Assembly: GCA_963742305.1 (NCBI GenBank) | Contig: CAVULN010000047.1 | Coordinates: 112,369-176,368 of the forward strand | Length of the DNA: 64,000 nt | Reading direction: 5' to 3' | Origin: Roseiarcus sp963742305 | GTDB lineage: Bacteria > Pseudomonadota > Alphaproteobacteria > Rhizobiales > Beijerinckiaceae | Shown: positions 27,305 through 36,754 of the stretch, piece by piece | Numbering within the stretch: position 1 is the first letter of the stretch | Layout of the letters: every line of letters starts with the position of its first letter | Notes under the pieces: model-generated | Seen by the model: only the letters and a program-made list of their open reading frames with translations | Database searches by the model: none | What the model was told of the DNA's origin: nothing | Position numbers and translations under genes: made by a program

Positions 27305-29953
27305 ATGAGTGAAACGAGCAATACCGACAAGCCCCTCGGCGCCGCGCCGCCGAAGGCGACTTTGCATCTGAAACGTCCCGTTGAACAGGGTACGGTGAGG
27401 CAGAGCTTTTCGCACGGGCGCAGCAAGGCGGTCGTTGTCGAAAAGGTGAAGCGGCGGATTTTGACGCCGGGAGAGGCGTCGGCAGGCGCGCGCCCGGCGC
27501 AGGCGGCGCCCGCCGCGCCGGCGCAGGTCGCGCCAAGCCCCACCCTTGCCGGCGTGGCGCGACCCGTCCCGGCTGCGCCGGCGAAGCCCACCCCTCCCCC
27601 CCCGCCCAAGACGGGCGTGGTGCTACCGACGCTGACCGACGAGCAGCGTGAGGCGCGCGCCCGGGCGCTGAACGACGCGCGGGCGCACGAAGAGGAGGAT
27701 CGCCGCCGCCAGGAAGCGGAGGCCGGAGCCCGGCGCGAGCGCGAGGCGCGCGACCGCTTCGAACGCGAGGCCGCCGAAGCGCGCAAGCGCGAGGAAGAGC
27801 TTCGTCGCGCCCAGGAAGCGAATTTCAAGCGGCAGTCTGAGGACGAAGCGCGGCGTCGCCTTTCGGGCGGCGAACCCGCGCCGTCCCCGTCGGTCCCCCG
27901 GGCGCTCCAGACCGCGTCCGCAGCCATTCCCGGCGCCCCGGCCCGCGTCGCGGGCGGCGAAGAGGAAGAAGCGCGGCGGATCGTCAAGCGTCCCGCGCTC
28001 ACCCTCCCCGGACAGAAGGTTGTCGTGCCGACGCCCCGGCCGACCCGCGGCGCCGAGCAGCGCAACCGGGGCCGGCTGACGGTCACCAGCGCGACTTCGG
28101 GCGAGGAAGAGCGTACGCGTTCGGTCGCCTCGTTCCGTCGGCGCACGCAGCGCCTGAAGGGCCACGGGGCTCTGGACCAGAAAGAGAAGATTTCGCGCGA
28201 GATCGTGCTTCCGGAAGCCATCACGATCCAGGAGCTCGCGAGCCGCATGTCCGAGCGCGCGGTCGACGTGATCAAGCTTTTGATGCGCCAGGGCCGCATG
28301 GTGACCCTGACCGACGTGCTCGATGCCGACGACGCCCAGCTCATCGCCGAGGAAATGGGCCATTCGGTCAAGCGCGTCGCCGAATCCGACGTCGAGGAAG
28401 GCCTGTTCGATCAGCCCGACGACGAAGGCGCCTCCGTTCCGCGCCCGCCGATCGTCACCATCATGGGCCATGTCGACCACGGCAAGACGTCGTTGCTCGA
28501 CGCGATCCGCCACGCCAATGTGGTGGCGGGCGAAGCCGGCGGCATCACTCAGCACATCGGCGCCTACCAGGTCGTTGCGCCCGGCGGCGAAACGATCACC
28601 TTCATCGACACGCCCGGCCACGCCGCCTTCACCGCAATGCGCGCGCGCGGCGCGAAAGTCACCGACATCGTCGTTCTGGTCGTGGCCGCCGACGACGGCG
28701 TCATGCCGCAGACCATCGAGGCGATTCGCCACGCCAAAGCAGCCAAAGCGCCGATCATCGTCGCCGTCAACAAGATCGACAAGCCCGAAGCCGATCCTCA
28801 AAGGGTGATGCAGGAGCTCCTGCAGCACGACGTGCAGGTCGAGGCGTTCGGCGGCGACACGCTCGCGGTCGAAGTGTCGGCGACCAAAAGAACCAATCTC
28901 GACAAGCTGCTCGAGGCCATCGCGCTGCAGGCCGAGCTGCTCGATCTCGTCGCCGACCCCGACCGCGGCGCGGAAGGCACGGTCATCGAGGCCAGGCTCG
29001 ATCGCGGCCGCGGGCCGGTCGCGACGGTGCTTGTGCAGCGGGGCACGCTCAGGGTCGGCGCGCTGGTCGTCGCCGGATCCCACTGGGGCCGGGTCAGGGC
29101 GCTGATCGACGACAAGGGGGCGACGCTTGAGTCGGCCGGACCCTCGACCCCGGTCGAGGTGCTGGGATTCTCCGGCGCGCCGGAGGCGGGCGACCGCGTC
29201 GCGGTCGTCGAGTCCGAGGCGCGGGCGCGCGAAATCACCGAATATCGCGAACGCCAGAGGCGGGAGAAGCTGGTCGCGCGCGGCCCCGCCGTCAGGACCT
29301 CGCTCTCCGACATGATGAGCAACCTCAAGGCGGCGGGTCACAAGGAGATGCCGATCGTCCTCAAGGGCGACGTGCAGGGATCGGTCGAGGCGATCACCGC
29401 GGCGCTCGAAAAGCTTGGTAACGACGAAGTCATGGCGCGGGTCATTCACGGCGGCGTCGGCGGCATCACCGAATCCGATGTCACGCTGGCCACGGCGTCG
29501 AAGGCGGTCATCCTCGGCTTCAACGTGCGCGCCCACAAGGAGGCGCGCGACCTCGCCGAGCAGGACGGCGTCGAAATTCGCTACTACAACATCATCTACA
29601 ATCTGGTCGACGATGTGAAGGCGGCGCTCTCGGGCATGCTTGCGCCGACGCTGCGCGAGACGATGCTCGGCAACGCGCAAATTCTCGAATTGTTCGACAT
29701 TTCCAAGGTTGGCCTGGTGGCGGGTTGTCGCGTGACCGACGGCGTCGTGCAGCGCGGCGCGCATGTGCGCCTCATTCGCGACAGCGTGGTCGTGCATGAG
29801 GGCAAGCTGTCGACGCTCAAGCGCTTCAAGGACGAAGTCGCTCAGGTGCAGGCCGGGCAGGAATGCGGGATGGCGTTCGAGAACTACCACGACATGCGGG
29901 TGGGCGACGTAATCGAGTGCTACAACGTCGAGGAGATCCGCCGCACGCTATAA
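27305..29953 (+). CDS. infB: Translation initiation factor IF-2
   Basis: An 882-residue GTPase that brings initiator tRNA to the ribosome. The long N terminus has a Pro/Ala-rich stretch (residues ~65-110) and a highly charged helical region (~115-190). The IF-2 N domain precedes the G domain, which starts near residue 388 with GHVDHGKTSLLDAI (G1), DTPGHAAFTAMRARG (G3) and VNKIDKPEADPQR (G4). Domains II, III (LKGDVQGSVEAITAALEKL) and IV follow, ending MRVGDVIECYNVEEIRRTL. The frame is complete over 2.6 kb. It starts eight bases after ylxR. Confidence 0.97.
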   Translation: MSETSNTDKPLGAAPPKATLHLKRPVEQGTVRQSFSHGRSKAVVVEKVKRRILTPGEASAGARPAQAAPAAPAQVAPSPTLAGVARPVPAAPAKPTPPPPPKTGVVLPTLTDEQREARARALNDARAHEEEDRRRQEAEAGARREREARDRFEREAAEARKREEELRRAQEANFKRQSEDEARRRLSGGEPAPSPSVPRALQTASAAIPGAPARVAGGEEEEARRIVKRPALTLPGQKVVVPTPRPTRGAEQRNRGRLTVTSATSGEEERTRSVASFRRRTQRLKGHGALDQKEKISREIVLPEAITIQELASRMSERAVDVIKLLMRQGRMVTLTDVLDADDAQLIAEEMGHSVKRVAESDVEEGLFDQPDDEGASVPRPPIVTIMGHVDHGKTSLLDAIRHANVVAGEAGGITQHIGAYQVVAPGGETITFIDTPGHAAFTAMRARGAKVTDIVVLVVAADDGVMPQTIEAIRHAKAAKAPIIVAVNKIDKPEADPQRVMQELLQHDVQVEAFGGDTLAVEVSATKRTNLDKLLEAIALQAELLDLVADPDRGAEGTVIEARLDRGRGPVATVLVQRGTLRVGALVVAGSHWGRVRALIDDKGATLESAGPSTPVEVLGFSGAPEAGDRVAVVESEARAREITEYRERQRREKLVARGPAVRTSLSDMMSNLKAAGHKEMPIVLKGDVQGSVEAITAALEKLGNDEVMARVIHGGVGGITESDVTLATASKAVILGFNVRAHKEARDLAEQDGVEIRYYNIIYNLVDDVKAALSGMLAPTLRETMLGNAQILELFDISKVGLVAGCRVTDGVVQRGAHVRLIRDSVVVHEGKLSTLKRFKDEVAQVQAGQECGMAFENYHDMRVGDVIECYNVEEIRRTL

Positions 29954-30206
29954 TGCCCCCGCGGGCGGAACGATGGTGTCATGCGACCCAACGTCGCCCC
30001 GCGCCCTTTGGCGTTCGGCGCCGAACGGCCCGAACGTTCGTCCTTTCCGATCCCGAGCGCGCCGGTTGGCGGATATTGCTGAACGGGACCGGGGGGGCCG
30101 CTGACTTTGGCGGCGCTGCTCGGATTTTCGCCTAGGGCCCTGGCGACCTGAATCGGCATTCACGCCGCCCCGATGCTGCAATCCCGGCGCCTCAAAGGAG
30201 AGCGCA
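29954..30206. other. infB-rbfA intergenic stretch
   Basis: These 253 bases separate infB from rbfA, an unusually wide gap inside this operon. I see no convincing gene and no clear terminator. A promoter for rbfA-truB could lie here, but none was recognisable. Confidence 0.3.
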
Positions 30207-30620
30207 ATGTCCCGGTCTATTTCCAAGCCGCACGGCCCGCGCCATAGGCTCGAGCGGGTCAGCGAACTCATCCGGCACGCGGTCGCCGACATTCTCGCTC
30301 GCGGCGAGGCGCCCGACGAAGCATTCGATCGCCATCCCGTCACTGTGCCCGCTGTGCGCATGTCGCCCGACCTCAGGTTCGCGACAATCTGGGTGATGCC
30401 GCTTGGCGGCGAGGACGCGGCCGCGGTCCTCGACGCCCTCGACCGCCACAAGAAGGAACTGCGGGCGCTCGTTGCGCGCCGGGTCAATCTCAAGTTCGCT
30501 CCCGATCTGCGTTTCGAGCTGGATGGGAGCTTCGACGCCCGAGCCCGCATGGACGCGCTCTTGAAATCGCCGGCGGTGGCGCGCGACCTAAAGGGCACCG
30601 GCGACGGGGACAAGGAATGA
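30207..30620 (+). CDS. rbfA: Ribosome-binding factor A
   Basis: A 137-residue 30S maturation factor with a KH-like fold. ATG 30207 follows AAAGGAGAGCGCA. Family features are RVSELIRHAVADILARGEAP at the start and VRMSPDLRFATIWVMPLGGE; RRVNLKFAPDLRFELDGSFD matches the RbfA C-terminal block. Its stop overlaps the truB ATG by four bases (ATGA), which implies translational coupling. Confidence 0.95.
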   Translation: MSRSISKPHGPRHRLERVSELIRHAVADILARGEAPDEAFDRHPVTVPAVRMSPDLRFATIWVMPLGGEDAAAVLDALDRHKKELRALVARRVNLKFAPDLRFELDGSFDARARMDALLKSPAVARDLKGTGDGDKE

Positions 30621-31558
30621 CCGGGGCGCCTCCCAGGAAGGGCCAGCAAGGAGAGCCGCGGCAAAGGCGCCCGCCCCGGATCGAGATCGACGGCTGGATC
30701 AATCTCGACAAGCCGACCGGCGTCTCCTCGACCCAGGCGGTCGGGCGGCTCAAATTCCTGTTCAACGCCAGGAAGGCGGGTCACGCCGGCACGCTCGATC
30801 CGCTGGCTTCGGGCGTGTTGCCAGTCGCGTTCGGGGAAGCGACCAAGACTGTGCCGGTCGTTCAGGACGGGGCCAAGACCTACCGTTTTCGCGTGCGCTG
30901 GGGCGAGGAAACCGCGACCGACGACGCCGAGGGGCAGATCGTGGCCCGCTCGGAGCGGCGGCCGGCTCCCGCCGAGATTGAAAGTCTGCTGCCGCGCTTC
31001 GTTGGCGAGATCCTGCAGACGCCGCCGACCTTCTCCGCCATCCGCATCGCAGGCGCCCGGGCCTACGATCTGGCGCGCGAAGGCGAAACCTTCGAGATCG
31101 AGCCACGCTTGATCCATGTCTATCGGCTCGAACTGATATCGGCTGAGCCGGACGCCGCAGTGCTTGAGGCCGAATGCGGCAAGGGCGCCTATGTGCGGGC
31201 GATCGCGCGTGATCTCGGCCGCGCGCTCGGCGCTTACGGGCATGTGATCGAACTCAGGCGGACTCGCGTCGGCCCATTTTCGGTCGATTCAGGCGTCCCG
31301 CTCGATCGCCTTCCGGATGACGCGGATCTGATGGCTCGCGCCATTCTGCCCGTCCAGGCTGGGCTGGCCGAGATCCCGACCCTGTCCCTCGATCGTTCGG
31401 GCGCCGCGATCGTCCGGCGCGGCCAGAAGCTGTTGCTTCGTGGCTCCGGCCCGACCCACGGGCGCGCCTATGTCGAGTGTTTCGGAACGCCGGTCGCCTT
31501 CGGCATCGTCGAGGACGGCTATTTCGTCTCGACCCGGGTGTTCAATCTTGCGCGATAG
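30617..31558 (+). CDS. truB: tRNA pseudouridine(55) synthase
   Basis: A 313-residue enzyme that makes pseudouridine 55 in the T-loop of tRNAs. The catalytic aspartate is D61 in KAGHAGTLDPLASGVLPVAF. WINLDKPTGVSSTQAV and CGKGAYVRAIARDLGRALGA are further family motifs. A C-terminal PUA-like segment ends the protein. It overlaps rbfA by four bases. In many alphaproteobacteria rpsO and pnp follow truB; here an opposite-strand gene starts its stop only nine bases later, so that linkage is broken. Confidence 0.95.
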   Translation: MTGAPPRKGQQGEPRQRRPPRIEIDGWINLDKPTGVSSTQAVGRLKFLFNARKAGHAGTLDPLASGVLPVAFGEATKTVPVVQDGAKTYRFRVRWGEETATDDAEGQIVARSERRPAPAEIESLLPRFVGEILQTPPTFSAIRIAGARAYDLAREGETFEIEPRLIHVYRLELISAEPDAAVLEAECGKGAYVRAIARDLGRALGAYGHVIELRRTRVGPFSVDSGVPLDRLPDDADLMARAILPVQAGLAEIPTLSLDRSGAAIVRRGQKLLLRGSGPTHGRAYVECFGTPVAFGIVEDGYFVSTRVFNLAR

Positions 31559-31567
31559 GCGGCAAGC

Positions 31568-33241
31568 TTACTTCCACGCCTCGAACGCCTTTTCCAGCAT
31601 CGCCTGGCCTTCAGGCGACTTCTGAAACACGACCTTGGCGATACGGTCGTCGTTGAGCAGAAGCGGGAAGTCGAACCAGGAGCGGGTCTTCATCAGGTCG
31701 AGGTTGCGGGCGGTGTCGGCGTCACCCTTGGCGAGCGCGATGAGGAAGTAGGTGTCGCTGATTTTGACCTTCACGCTGGTCAGCGCCTCCGCCGCGGTCG
31801 AGTCCTCCTTGCGCATCTGCGGCAGGCCAACGTCCTTGAAGCCGGTGATCGGCGCGCCTTCGGCGAAGGAGAATTTGAGATCGATCGTATGCGTCGCCTG
31901 CAGCGTCGGATCGGTGTTCTTCCGCAAGGTCATGGTGGCGTGCATCTTGAGGTCGGGAATGTCGGCTTCAGCCTTGACCGCGACCGTCGCTGGTTGCCCA
32001 GGTACGGGCGGAATGAGCGACCAGGTCGTCGAGCCTAGGCTGACGACCGGTTTCTGAGGATTGTCAGCCGAGGCGACAAGCATCGCCGCTCGGCCCGCCG
32101 ACGCCGCCGCGGCCGGGTTCGCCGCTTGCGCCGGCGGGCTCAGCGGCGCAGCCGGCGCGCCTTGAGCGTTCGGCTGGTCCGCTTTCGGCTCGCTCGCTGG
32201 AGCGGGGGCAGGCGCAGGCGCAGGCACGACCCGTTCGGCGATCTTTGCTGGGGGCTCGGGAGCGGCGGGTTTCGAGGTCTCGGCCGGCGGCTTGATGGCA
32301 AGGTCCTGCGGCTTCTGGCGCATGAGGATCGCGGCGCCCGCGACCGCGAGGACAACGCCAAGCAGGACCGCCGCCGCGATCCACAGCATCCGTTTCGGCC
32401 TCGGGACCTCGACTCCCGGCGCGACCGGACGCTGGCTCTCCATTTCCGGCCTCGGCGCCAACCCAAGGGGGTTGATCTCGGCCGCCACCTCGGGCGCTTC
32501 GGCCGATTTCACCGGTTCGTCGGAACGGGTCGCAACGACCGGCGGGGCGCCGCCGCCCTGGGCATCGTCGGCCCTCGACGGCCGCACGGCCCTCGCCGGG
32601 TCAAGCGCCGCGACCCCTGGCAAACCGTCGTCCTTGCCGCCTTTCGCCCCAACCGGCGGCGCGGCGCGCCCGCCTCTCGATCCATAAGCGAGAGGCGAAT
32701 TCACGGTCGCGGCGGCCGTCTGCGGCCACGCAGGCGCGGAGGACGCTGCAGCCGTCGGCGCCGCTGCGGCCGTCCTGCCCGCCGGGGCGATCGGCGCCCG
32801 TGGATTCGCGGCGGGCTGGCTCCGCGCCGGCGCCGGGGGCGCGGATCGTTGCGCGGCTGCGGCCTGAACCGGCGCGTTCGCCGCTTGGCCCGACGGGCTT
32901 GGCGAGCCTGCCTGAGAAGGAGGCCGCGCCGGGGCCGCAAACGTGGGGGCCGGGGGCGCGGCGGGGCGCTGGATGGCGGCGGCTTGGGGCGCGGGCGCCG
33001 GCGAAGCGGACGGCGACGCGCCAGCTTGCGGCGCATATTTGCTCTCGACCTCGGCGATCGCCGCGTCGAGCGCCTTCTCTTCGCGCGCAATGTCGCTTTC
33101 CGGCAACGGCGGGCGCAAGCTTCTCAATTGTTCGAGCAGCGCCTTTCGGGCGCGGCCATAGATCGTCGCGCGCGTCGCCGGGCTGCCGGCGTTCGGCAAA
33201 TTGGCGACGGCCCGCATGAGCAGCGAATGATAATCAGCCAT
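31568..33241 (-). CDS. Single-pass membrane protein with long Pro/Ala-rich linker
   Basis: A 557-residue protein of unknown function. Residues ~1-70 form a helical domain (YHSLLMRAVANLPNAGSPAT, ARKALLEQLRSLRPPLPESD). Residues ~75-280 are a low-complexity Pro/Ala linker. One transmembrane helix (MLWIAAAVLLGVVLAVAGAA) lies near residue 285, followed by a second Pro/Ala linker and a folded C-terminal domain of ~160 residues containing SLGSTTWSLIPPVPGQPATV and KTRSWFDFPLLLNDDRIAKV. The N domain is predicted cytoplasmic and the C domain periplasmic. I recall similar proteins near purA in Hyphomicrobiales. A bridge between cytoplasm and envelope is inference from topology. Confidence 0.75.
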   Translation of the reverse strand: MADYHSLLMRAVANLPNAGSPATRATIYGRARKALLEQLRSLRPPLPESDIAREEKALDAAIAEVESKYAPQAGASPSASPAPAPQAAAIQRPAAPPAPTFAAPARPPSQAGSPSPSGQAANAPVQAAAAQRSAPPAPARSQPAANPRAPIAPAGRTAAAAPTAAASSAPAWPQTAAATVNSPLAYGSRGGRAAPPVGAKGGKDDGLPGVAALDPARAVRPSRADDAQGGGAPPVVATRSDEPVKSAEAPEVAAEINPLGLAPRPEMESQRPVAPGVEVPRPKRMLWIAAAVLLGVVLAVAGAAILMRQKPQDLAIKPPAETSKPAAPEPPAKIAERVVPAPAPAPAPASEPKADQPNAQGAPAAPLSPPAQAANPAAAASAGRAAMLVASADNPQKPVVSLGSTTWSLIPPVPGQPATVAVKAEADIPDLKMHATMTLRKNTDPTLQATHTIDLKFSFAEGAPITGFKDVGLPQMRKEDSTAAEALTSVKVKISDTYFLIALAKGDADTARNLDLMKTRSWFDFPLLLNDDRIAKVVFQKSPEGQAMLEKAFEAWK

Positions 33242-33287
33242 AAACGCGTCCGCTCAACCGCTCCGCATGAGGGCGGGAAGCGGTCCC

Positions 33288-34583
33288 TTAGTCCTGAAAC
33301 GGATCGTGCACAAGAATCGTATCGTCGCGCTCAGGACTCGTCGACAATAAGGCGACCGGCGCGCCGACCAGTTCTTCGATCCGGCGCACATATTTGATCG
33401 CCTGCGCCGGCAGTTCGGCCCATGAGCGCGCCTTGCTGGTGGCGCCGTCCCAGCCTTCGATCGTTTCATAAACCGGCTCGACGCGCGCCTGGGCGAATTG
33501 CGAGGCCGGAAGATAACTGATCTCCTCGCCATTCAAGCGGTAGTGGGTCGCGACCTTGATCGTCTCGAAGCCGTCGAGAATGTCAAGCTTGGTCAGCGCC
33601 AGTCCGTCGATCCCGCAAGTCAGGACCGCCTGCCGCGCGAGAACCGCGTCGAACCACCCGCATCGGCGCGGGCGCCCGGTGTTGGTGCCGAATTCGCGGC
33701 CGCGCTCGCCGATCAACCGGCCGACCTCGTCGTCGAGTTCGGTTGGGAATGGGCCTCCGCCGACCCGCGTCGTGTAGGCCTTGGCGATACCGAGCACATA
33801 GCCGATTGCCCGCGGCCCAAGGCCCGAACCCGTCGCCGCATTGGCCGCGACCGTGTTCGAGGACGTCACGTAGGGGTAGGTGCCGTGGTCGATGTCGAGC
33901 ATCGCGCCTTGCGCGCCTTCGAACAGAATGCGCTTGCCCGCGCGCCGCGCGCTGTCGAGAATCTCGTACGTGGGCGCCATGAACGGCAGAATCCTGGGCG
34001 CGACCGAGACCAGTTCCTCGCGAATTGCGGCCGCGCCTGTAGGCGACAGACCCAACCCCCGGCGCAAAGGATCGTGATGGGCGAGCAGGCGATCAATCTT
34101 GCCGCCAAGCTGATCGGGGTCGGCTAGGTCCATGAGCCGGATCGCGCGCCTGGCGACCTTGTCCTCATAGGCCGGGCCAATGCCGCGCTTTGTGGTGCCT
34201 ATCCCGGCTGCGCCGCCGGTCCCCGACTCTCGATGGGCGTCGAGTTCGCGGTGCAGCGACAGGATCAGCGGCACGTTCTCCGCGATCTTGAGATTCGCAG
34301 GCGTCACTTCGATCCCCTGCCCCTCGAGCGCTTCGATTTCGCCTATGAGATGATAGGGGTCGAGCACCACGCCGTTGCCGATTATCGACAGTTTGCCGGG
34401 CCGGACGATGCCGGACGGCAGAAGCGCGAATTTGTAAGTCTTGCCGTCGATCACTAGGGTGTGGCCGGCGTTGTGGCCGCCCTGAAACCGCACCACGACA
34501 TCGGCGCCGACCGACAGCCAATCGACGATCTTGCCTTTTCCCTCGTCGCCCCACTGGGCGCCGACTACGACAACGTTGGCCAT
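33288..34583 (-). CDS. purA: Adenylosuccinate synthetase
   Basis: A 431-residue enzyme that converts IMP and aspartate to adenylosuccinate using GTP, the first committed step to AMP. ATG 34583 gives MANVVVVGAQWGDEGKGKIV, carrying the GDEGKGK loop with the catalytic Asp. FQGGHNAGHTLVIDGKTYKF contains the catalytic His. FEGAQGAMLDIDHGTYPYVT and VGGGPFPTELDDEVG are further hallmarks. An upstream ATG at 34619 would add 12 residues not typical of the family. The frame is intact. A stable hairpin lies in its leader at 34621-34652. Confidence 0.96.
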   Translation of the reverse strand: MANVVVVGAQWGDEGKGKIVDWLSVGADVVVRFQGGHNAGHTLVIDGKTYKFALLPSGIVRPGKLSIIGNGVVLDPYHLIGEIEALEGQGIEVTPANLKIAENVPLILSLHRELDAHRESGTGGAAGIGTTKRGIGPAYEDKVARRAIRLMDLADPDQLGGKIDRLLAHHDPLRRGLGLSPTGAAAIREELVSVAPRILPFMAPTYEILDSARRAGKRILFEGAQGAMLDIDHGTYPYVTSSNTVAANAATGSGLGPRAIGYVLGIAKAYTTRVGGGPFPTELDDEVGRLIGERGREFGTNTGRPRRCGWFDAVLARQAVLTCGIDGLALTKLDILDGFETIKVATHYRLNGEEISYLPASQFAQARVEPVYETIEGWDGATSKARSWAELPAQAIKYVRRIEELVGAPVALLSTSPERDDTILVHDPFQD

Positions 34584-34926
34584 CGTCGAAGCGCTCTTCC
34601 GGTTATTGAAAACGTGCAAAGCCCCGGCGCGGGCAAAAAGCCGAGCCGGGGCGCGTCGCGGCCCCCGCCTAAACGATCAGCCCGCCGTAGTAAAGGCGTG
34701 GCGCATGGCCGGGCTTTACCCACGAAAGCGCCCACATTGAAGCGAAAAACCTGATCGCACGGCTTGGATTGGCGGCGGCCCTCTCTATATCCGGGGCGCG
34801 GCCAGTCTGGCCGCGGGAGCGCGGGCGCTTGGTTGAACCGCACGCTCCATCCTTCATTGACGTCGCGCGCTCGTTCGCGAAAGACCGGTTCATGCTTTTC
34901 GCGAGCCGCGCTCCAGGGAGAGCGAG
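34584..34926. other. purA-DUF2076 divergent intergenic region with two hairpins
   Basis: No gene is supported in these 343 bases. GCCCCGGC (34621-34628) pairs with GCCGGGGC (34645-34652) in the leader of purA on the minus strand. TCGCGAAA (34875-34882) pairs with TTTCGCGA (34897-34904) about 22 bases before the DUF2076 start. Either could act in RNA or as a protein site; neither has a T-run, so they are not classical terminators. Confidence 0.4.
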
Positions 34927-35687
34927 ATGACCCCCGAAGAACGCCAGATGCTCGGCGGCCTTTTTCAACGCGTCAACGCCGCGGCCGCGACGCCGCGCGA
35001 CAGCGAGGCCGAAGCCTTCATCAACGAGGCGGTTCGCGCCGCGCCCCACGCGCCCTATGTGCTGGCGCAAACCGTGCTCGTCCAGCAGCACGCCATGGAG
35101 GCCGCGGCGAATCGCATTTCCGAACTCGAGGCGGCGGCGCGGCAGGGAGGCGAGCAAGGCCCAGAACAAGGCAGCTTTCTCGGCAATCTCGGCAAGACGA
35201 TCTTCGGCGGCGGGCCTTCGGCTCCGCCCCCGCGCGCGCCTCGCCTCCGCCTCCGGGTTACGCTCCCGCGCAGCCCCAAGGCTATCCGCCGCCTCCGCCA
35301 GGCTATCCGCCCCAGCCGGGCCCTTGGAGTCAGCCCCAGCCATCGCGCGGCGGCGGCTTCCTGCAGAATGCCGCCTCGACCGCGGCGGGCGTCGCCGGCG
35401 GCGTCGCGCTCGGCAACCTTCTGGGCGGTCTGTTCGGCGGCCACGGCGGCAGCCTGTTCGGCGGCGGCGCAGCCAACGCGGGCGTCCTGGGCGGCGGTAA
35501 TCCGGCGGAGGTGACGGAGATCAACAACTACTACGGCGATCGGCCGGACAGCGGCGACGAGGCCACCAACTTCGATCCCGGCGCGGCGGGCGTTCAGGAC
35601 GCCAATTTCGACAATCTCGACGATTCGAGCTTCGACGGCTCGGATGGTTCGTCCTTCGACGACGGCGGCGGCTACGACGACGTCTGA
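34927..35687 (+). CDS. DUF2076 family protein (one frameshift)
   Basis: About 253 residues when reconstructed. The N-terminal DUF2076 domain (MTPEERQMLGGLFQRVNAAA ... APHAPYVLAQTVLVQQHAME) is helical. A Gly/Pro/Gln linker follows (PPPPGYAPAQPQGYPPPPPG), then a Gly-rich hydrophobic segment (AGVAGGVALGNLLGGLFGGH) and an acidic Asp/Ser/Asn-rich tail ending GGGYDDV. The frame breaks near 35230 inside the repetitive proline codons, where a single missing base rejoins the two halves. Members are proposed periplasmic or membrane-associated ligand-binding proteins, but function is not established. Confidence 0.8.
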
Positions 35688-35818
35688 CCGTCGCGCTCGA
35701 CCCACTGATCGGCGAGCATGAAGCGATTGTGGCCGCGCCTGGCTCTGGCGCGGCTTCGCTTTGGAATGTCGATAAAATCGCGGGCAGCCGCTCTACCTCA
35801 AGTGGTTCACGGCTTCGG

Positions 35819-36154
35819 TCAAGTGCAGGTCGCCGTAAATCCGATGCTGCCCTTAAACGTCCCTGGCGCAACTTCATCGAATGTAAAGCAAGACTCCTTG
35901 CCTTTGCGGCATTTCGGAAATTTGTCGCACAAGCGATTGCCGCTAATCCGCCATGTTCCAACGCGGACCCCACTCGGGTCAGTTACCTTGGCAGAACCAT
36001 CTGACGCATAAACACTCGTGCCGCGCATCTTCCCGTTCGCCCACGTACAGGTCTTTCCGACAATCTGCTCCTTTAGCTGATCGCCGCTAAGTCCGGCAGC
36101 CCAGGAAGAACCCGCGATAAGTAAGAATGGAATCAAAAACAGCGCGGTTCGCAT
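35819..36154 (-). CDS. Small secreted hypothetical protein, lower GC
   Basis: A 111-residue protein from ATG 36154 (MRTALFLIPFLLIAGSSWAA), a clear signal peptide cleaved after about residue 20. The mature part has four cysteines (KTCTW, LCDKFPKCRKGKESC, ATCT) and reads like a small beta-sandwich: VYASDGSAKVTDPSGVRVGT, GTWRISGNRLCDKF. Similar small secreted proteins with a KMRGTxxYxxDG pattern are common in Hyphomicrobiales without a known function. Its DNA is visibly less GC-rich than the surroundings, and it lies next to an insertion sequence, so recent acquisition is possible. Confidence 0.7.
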   Translation of the reverse strand: MRTALFLIPFLLIAGSSWAAGLSGDQLKEQIVGKTCTWANGKMRGTSVYASDGSAKVTDPSGVRVGTWRISGNRLCDKFPKCRKGKESCFTFDEVAPGTFKGSIGFTATCT

Positions 36155-36325
36155 TTTGTCGTCCTCCAATTATGGGGTCATTAGACCTCGCGGCCGCGAG
36201 TCAAACATCCAACTTCAGGCTGGTCAACTAAGGTAGCGCCAACGGCTCGGCGTAAGCGCTCCAACAGGCCGCGGTCGCATTGACTCCCGCCGCAGGTTCT
36301 GTTGACAAAAGACGCCATCCCGTAA

Positions 36326-36726
36326 AATCTGGCTCTTGGCCGGAGCGGGTCGGACGACGATCGCTGCATTCCGTCGCATCGCGCGCTCGAAGCCGCCCTC
36401 GCCAAGATCGGATCCCCGCTGGGGCCGGAGGCGCGATTTCTTCGCCTCATCGCGGCGTCGGACCGGATCTGGATCACGATCGGCGATCCACACGAACCGC
36501 GAAAACTGGCCGCTTACGAGTATTTCGACGGCGTCGCCTCCGAGCGCGGCGACCCGACGTCAGACGCGGTCAATGGCGGCTCATGCCGGCCGGCGCGGTC
36601 GAACTGATCACGTTCTCCAAGGACCGACACTATCATCCGACCAATACTGAACTCTTGGTCGAGATCCGCGTCGTGAGCGACGGCGAGGGATACACAAAGT
36701 TCGGCCTCGACGGGCACGATCTTTTG
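36326..36726 (+). pseudogene. Hypothetical gene with a frameshift and an IS in its stop codon
   Basis: Two frames join into one unrecognised protein. The first reads HRALEAALAKIGSPLGPEAR and SDRIWITIGDPHEPRKLAAY up to DAVNG; the second, from about 36583, reads LMPAGAVELITFSKDRHYHP and VVSDGEGYTKFGLDGHDL. No good start codon is visible after the stop at 36323-36325, so the 5' end is missing or disturbed. The insertion sequence at 36725 enters inside the final codons: rejoining the flanks after one target duplication gives GAT CTT TAG, so the original protein ended GLDGHDL. With the IS present, about 24 extra codons are read. Confidence 0.5.
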
Positions 36727-36754
36727 GCCTGCTGCCGGTTTCGTGGACAGGCAG

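Noticed and set aside
27623..29890. Long minus-strand open frame (755 codons)
   Set aside because: It lies wholly opposite infB, which has complete IF-2 domains. The antisense protein has no family features.
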